From contig NC_072464.1 in the NCBI RefSeq assembly GCF_027596085.1, positions 14,574,124 to 14,638,123 on the forward strand: 64,000 nucleotides of DNA, written 5' to 3'. Below are positions 10,145 to 64,000 of the stretch, piece after piece. Both the position numbers and the translations under genes were made by a program. The stretch comes from Anoplopoma fimbria (Eukaryota; Chordata; Actinopteri; Perciformes; Anoplopomatidae). The first letter of the stretch is position 1, and each line of letters begins with the position of its first letter. The notes under the pieces are model-generated. The model made no database searches, was not told the DNA's origin, and saw nothing but the letters and a program-made list of their open reading frames with translations.

Positions 10145-11819
10145 ATTTTTTTCAAATACAATAATTTATTAGAGCATCTTTAAATTCTGATATAAAACAT
10201 TTTCTGATTTTTCTTCTTCAAAACAATCAGAAACCTCAGAAATACAGTCATCGTCAACGGCAAGATCAGTCTCTGGTGTGGCCGCCGGCAGCTGACCAGA
10301 TCGCCTAAGTGAGTACGATTGGAGAGCGATGGAAGACAGTGATGCGATGTGAGGTAAATACTAAGCTCAACATGGTGGGATCATACACTTATCATGAACT
10401 ATACTGTAAGTCAACTGGCATAGGCATCCTTTGTGTTCATTTACATGGGAAGAGAAAAATATCCTATTAGATCAACAAAAAGGAAATGAGCATGTTGGTG
10501 TCGAGGACAACACACTTCGGTTATTTCATTTTGACAAAAGCTCAGAAACAGGGCACAAAATGGAGAAAATCAATAGTAAGTTATGAACAACTTGTCTGAA
10601 TCTACATTTCTGTGTCCTAGAAAATCAAAAGTATTATGACATCTGCATCAATATATTTCCAGCACTCCAAATCCATTCATACTTCCATTAATAAATACCC
10701 CACCCTCACAAGGCCTGTGAAATCACTGAGAAAATCACTATAAAACAGTCTTTAGACACATAGACGCACTGAACGAGCATTATCCTGCTTGTTTCTAAAA
10801 ACACATCCTTGGACATCAGTTTCAGCTACATACCCTCAAGTCGGTACACAATAAAACAGCTCAACAAAAAGTACTTGTACTAGTAGAGAAGCATAAATAG
10901 TTGGACTGATTTTAAGTAATCGTGCATTTTGCGAAATGACTAAACTGCAGTGGTTATAGACGATGCATCTCCACTGATGCAGTGGTTATTCATGTTGAAT
11001 TTTCTTTTTTAAAAGACAGGGATGTGTTTTTTCTTAGCAAATGCACCAGTGTAGGTCATAACTACCACTGGCCAATATACTTAACAACCCAAAATTTATA
11101 TTCCATTCCTGAAAGGCCGTGTATACACTGAATCTTTTAGTCCAGAATAGCTCAAATAAATCTTAAATAAGGCAAGATGAGGGAGATCTCCCTGGGACAG
11201 TTTCATTATATTACACATAAACCTGAGGGGATCTCCATTTAGGAGAACATTCATTACAACGGGGCGCAAAATCTGTAGAAAAAAAGGTGACAACTCAGTC
11301 AGTTTCCCCTGTAACACATTCTTATTTCTAGTTTGGATGCATGTTTAAAGAAAATGTACCCTTATAGAATTTAAAAAGTCCTGATTCAGATGATGAATAA
11401 ATGTCTGTTTGGAAATTTGAGACATAGTGTCTGGGTTTCTTGGATATTTAGCACGAAAAATATCCTTGAAAAGATGCCTGTAATACATTTGAACTAAGAT
11501 GTGACATTTGAGCAGTGTTAATGATGAGACTGCATGGATGGCAGCAACACTTTGGAAGGCTGTAAAGCTTAAAATGGTGCAGATGCTTGAATGTTCCTAC
11601 TTCTTTCACAAGCATAGAGATTCATTTTTTCGTGTCTTAATTGAAAGGAATCTTTCTGGATGGAGTTTATCTGCGTTGCTAAGTAGCCAGTCAAAAGCTG
11701 ACACACAATCTCTGTGGAGCTGATTTGTTCCTCTTGCCATCTCTACATCTTCTCTCCATTCTTGGTTGTTCTCCGTCGGGTCTATTGTAGCTGAGTTCAT
11801 GTTGAGTCCTGAAGGTCAA
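10145..11819 (-). other. myo10: Predicted 3' UTR of myosin-X
   Basis: About 1.7 kb from the myosin-X stop codon (TGA, 11822-11820) to a minus-strand AATAAA signal at 10165-10170, with cleavage expected roughly 15-25 bp beyond it. No intron or competing open frame is evident. The exact end is inferred. Confidence 0.6.
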
Positions 11820-63149
<51,330 letters not shown>

Positions 63150-63500
63150 TTTTCCAGCAGTGCCCGATCCCTCTCGTCCCTTTGTAGTCTGAGTTCAGGG
63201 TACCACGGGTGAGGAGGAGAGGAAGCTGTATTCCCAAGTGATTTCCATCCGCGTTGTCAGGAAGAAAAAAAGAAAGAAAAGTTTCTTCTTTCCGTCCCCT
63301 CGGTCAATAGACTGGAGTCATTTGGAGATCCTATATATTCTAACACTTCACAGTTAGTCTTCAGCGTTTGGCCAGTGTCCCGTGAAGCCCGAGCCGTGCC
63401 GTGCCGTGCTGCTGTGTTTCTGCTGTCTGGCTGTTTCAATGAACCCGGCACATTATGCAGAGAGGCGGAGCCTGCAGGGCCGGAGCCCTCCCCCTCGGCA
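63150..63500 (-). promoter_or_regulatory. myo10: Myosin-X 5' UTR and proximal promoter region
   Basis: Upstream of the ATG the sequence becomes relatively GC-rich between about 63360 and 63500, with repeated gtgccgtgccgtg, an aggcggag GC-box-like site near 63463-63470 and a C-rich stretch near 63485-63495. The transcription start is not marked by a TATA box. An additional upstream non-coding exon cannot be excluded. Confidence 0.45.
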
Positions 63501-63575
63501 TACGCCCTTTTTGTGTCCATTCCTACAAAGGGTCTGATGGTTTTAAAAGATGTGCACGTTTCCCCTGTGTTATTC

Positions 63576-63576
<1 letters not shown>

Positions 63577-63663
<87 letters not shown>
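63577..63663. repeat. (CA)n upstream of the myosin-X promoter
   Basis: About 43 CA units. The remaining sequence to the window end (63664-64000) has no identifiable feature. Confidence 0.95.
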
Positions 63664-63665
<2 letters not shown>

Positions 63666-64000
63666 TGTTTTCTATTTAAGGAGAATAAAATATAAAAAGG
63701 AATATGTGTACAAAGGGAGGAATTGTTGCAAAATGAATAACAGGTCAGTTGTTGCAGGATACTGAATGTAAAACCGAGTTATCCAAGTATGTATGTGCTT
63801 TAGACTGAGGATGAAAATAGTCCTTGTTTTGACTTCCTCCTTTGGGAAAAATAAACTGAGAAGGAACAGGAAGAGGCAGATCAGCGGTGGCGAGCCAGCT
63901 GAGTCAAAGATGTTTACCAAGTGATGTGGGTTCCAGGACATGTGCAGTCTATTTTTTTTGTGTGTTTGTGGAGGACATTAATGCTATATTATACAGACAG

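Overview
The window is vertebrate nuclear DNA, almost certainly from a teleost fish and probably a percomorph. It has GT-AG introns, dense (CA)n and (TA)n microsatellites, and Tc1-like, hAT-like and other dispersed repeats of fish type. Three protein-coding genes were reconstructed exon by exon. All lie on the minus strand, in the transcriptional order myosin-X, then pttg1ip, then sumo3.

1-4.3 kb: a SUMO-2/3 gene with four coding exons encoding 95 aa, a CpG-rich promoter and a 23-bp minisatellite in intron 1. 4.4-5.0 kb: copies of a Tc1-like non-autonomous element embedded in (TA)n. 5.85-8.59 kb: pttg1ip with seven coding exons encoding 175 aa, a single-pass membrane protein, with a perfect CRE about 95 bp upstream of its ATG. 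8.8-9.5 kb: an insertion cluster of (TA)n, repeated Tc1-like ends, one full Tc1-like copy and a captured duplicate of pttg1ip intron 3/exon 3. 10.1-63.5 kb: one complete unconventional myosin-X gene with 41 coding exons. The exons join in one open frame of 6,312 nt (2,103 aa plus stop) with canonical splice sites throughout. The protein has a motor, 3 IQ motifs, a charged single-helix/coiled-coil segment, an acidic PEST-like region, a PH cluster in which PH2 splits PH1, then PH3, MyTH4 and FERM.

The two 5' introns of myosin-X (13.2 kb and 9.2 kb) contain no recognisable gene. They hold a 592-bp fold-back element with 9-bp flanking direct repeats, a 326-bp hAT-like element with a perfect 8-bp target duplication, several degraded dispersed repeats and long (CA)n tracts.

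The three products are not one pathway. SUMO is a nuclear and cytoplasmic protein modifier, PTTG1IP a membrane/nuclear-shuttling adaptor for securin, and myosin-X the filopodial motor. The neighbourhood matters for identity: SUMO3 and PTTG1IP are close together in human (21q22.3) while MYO10 is elsewhere (5p), so the myosin here may be a myo10 paralogue. No new multi-gene system was found. The most unusual items are the captured pttg1ip fragment, exons squeezed between dinucleotide repeats, a 14-nt microexon, and the mobile elements with intact target duplications.
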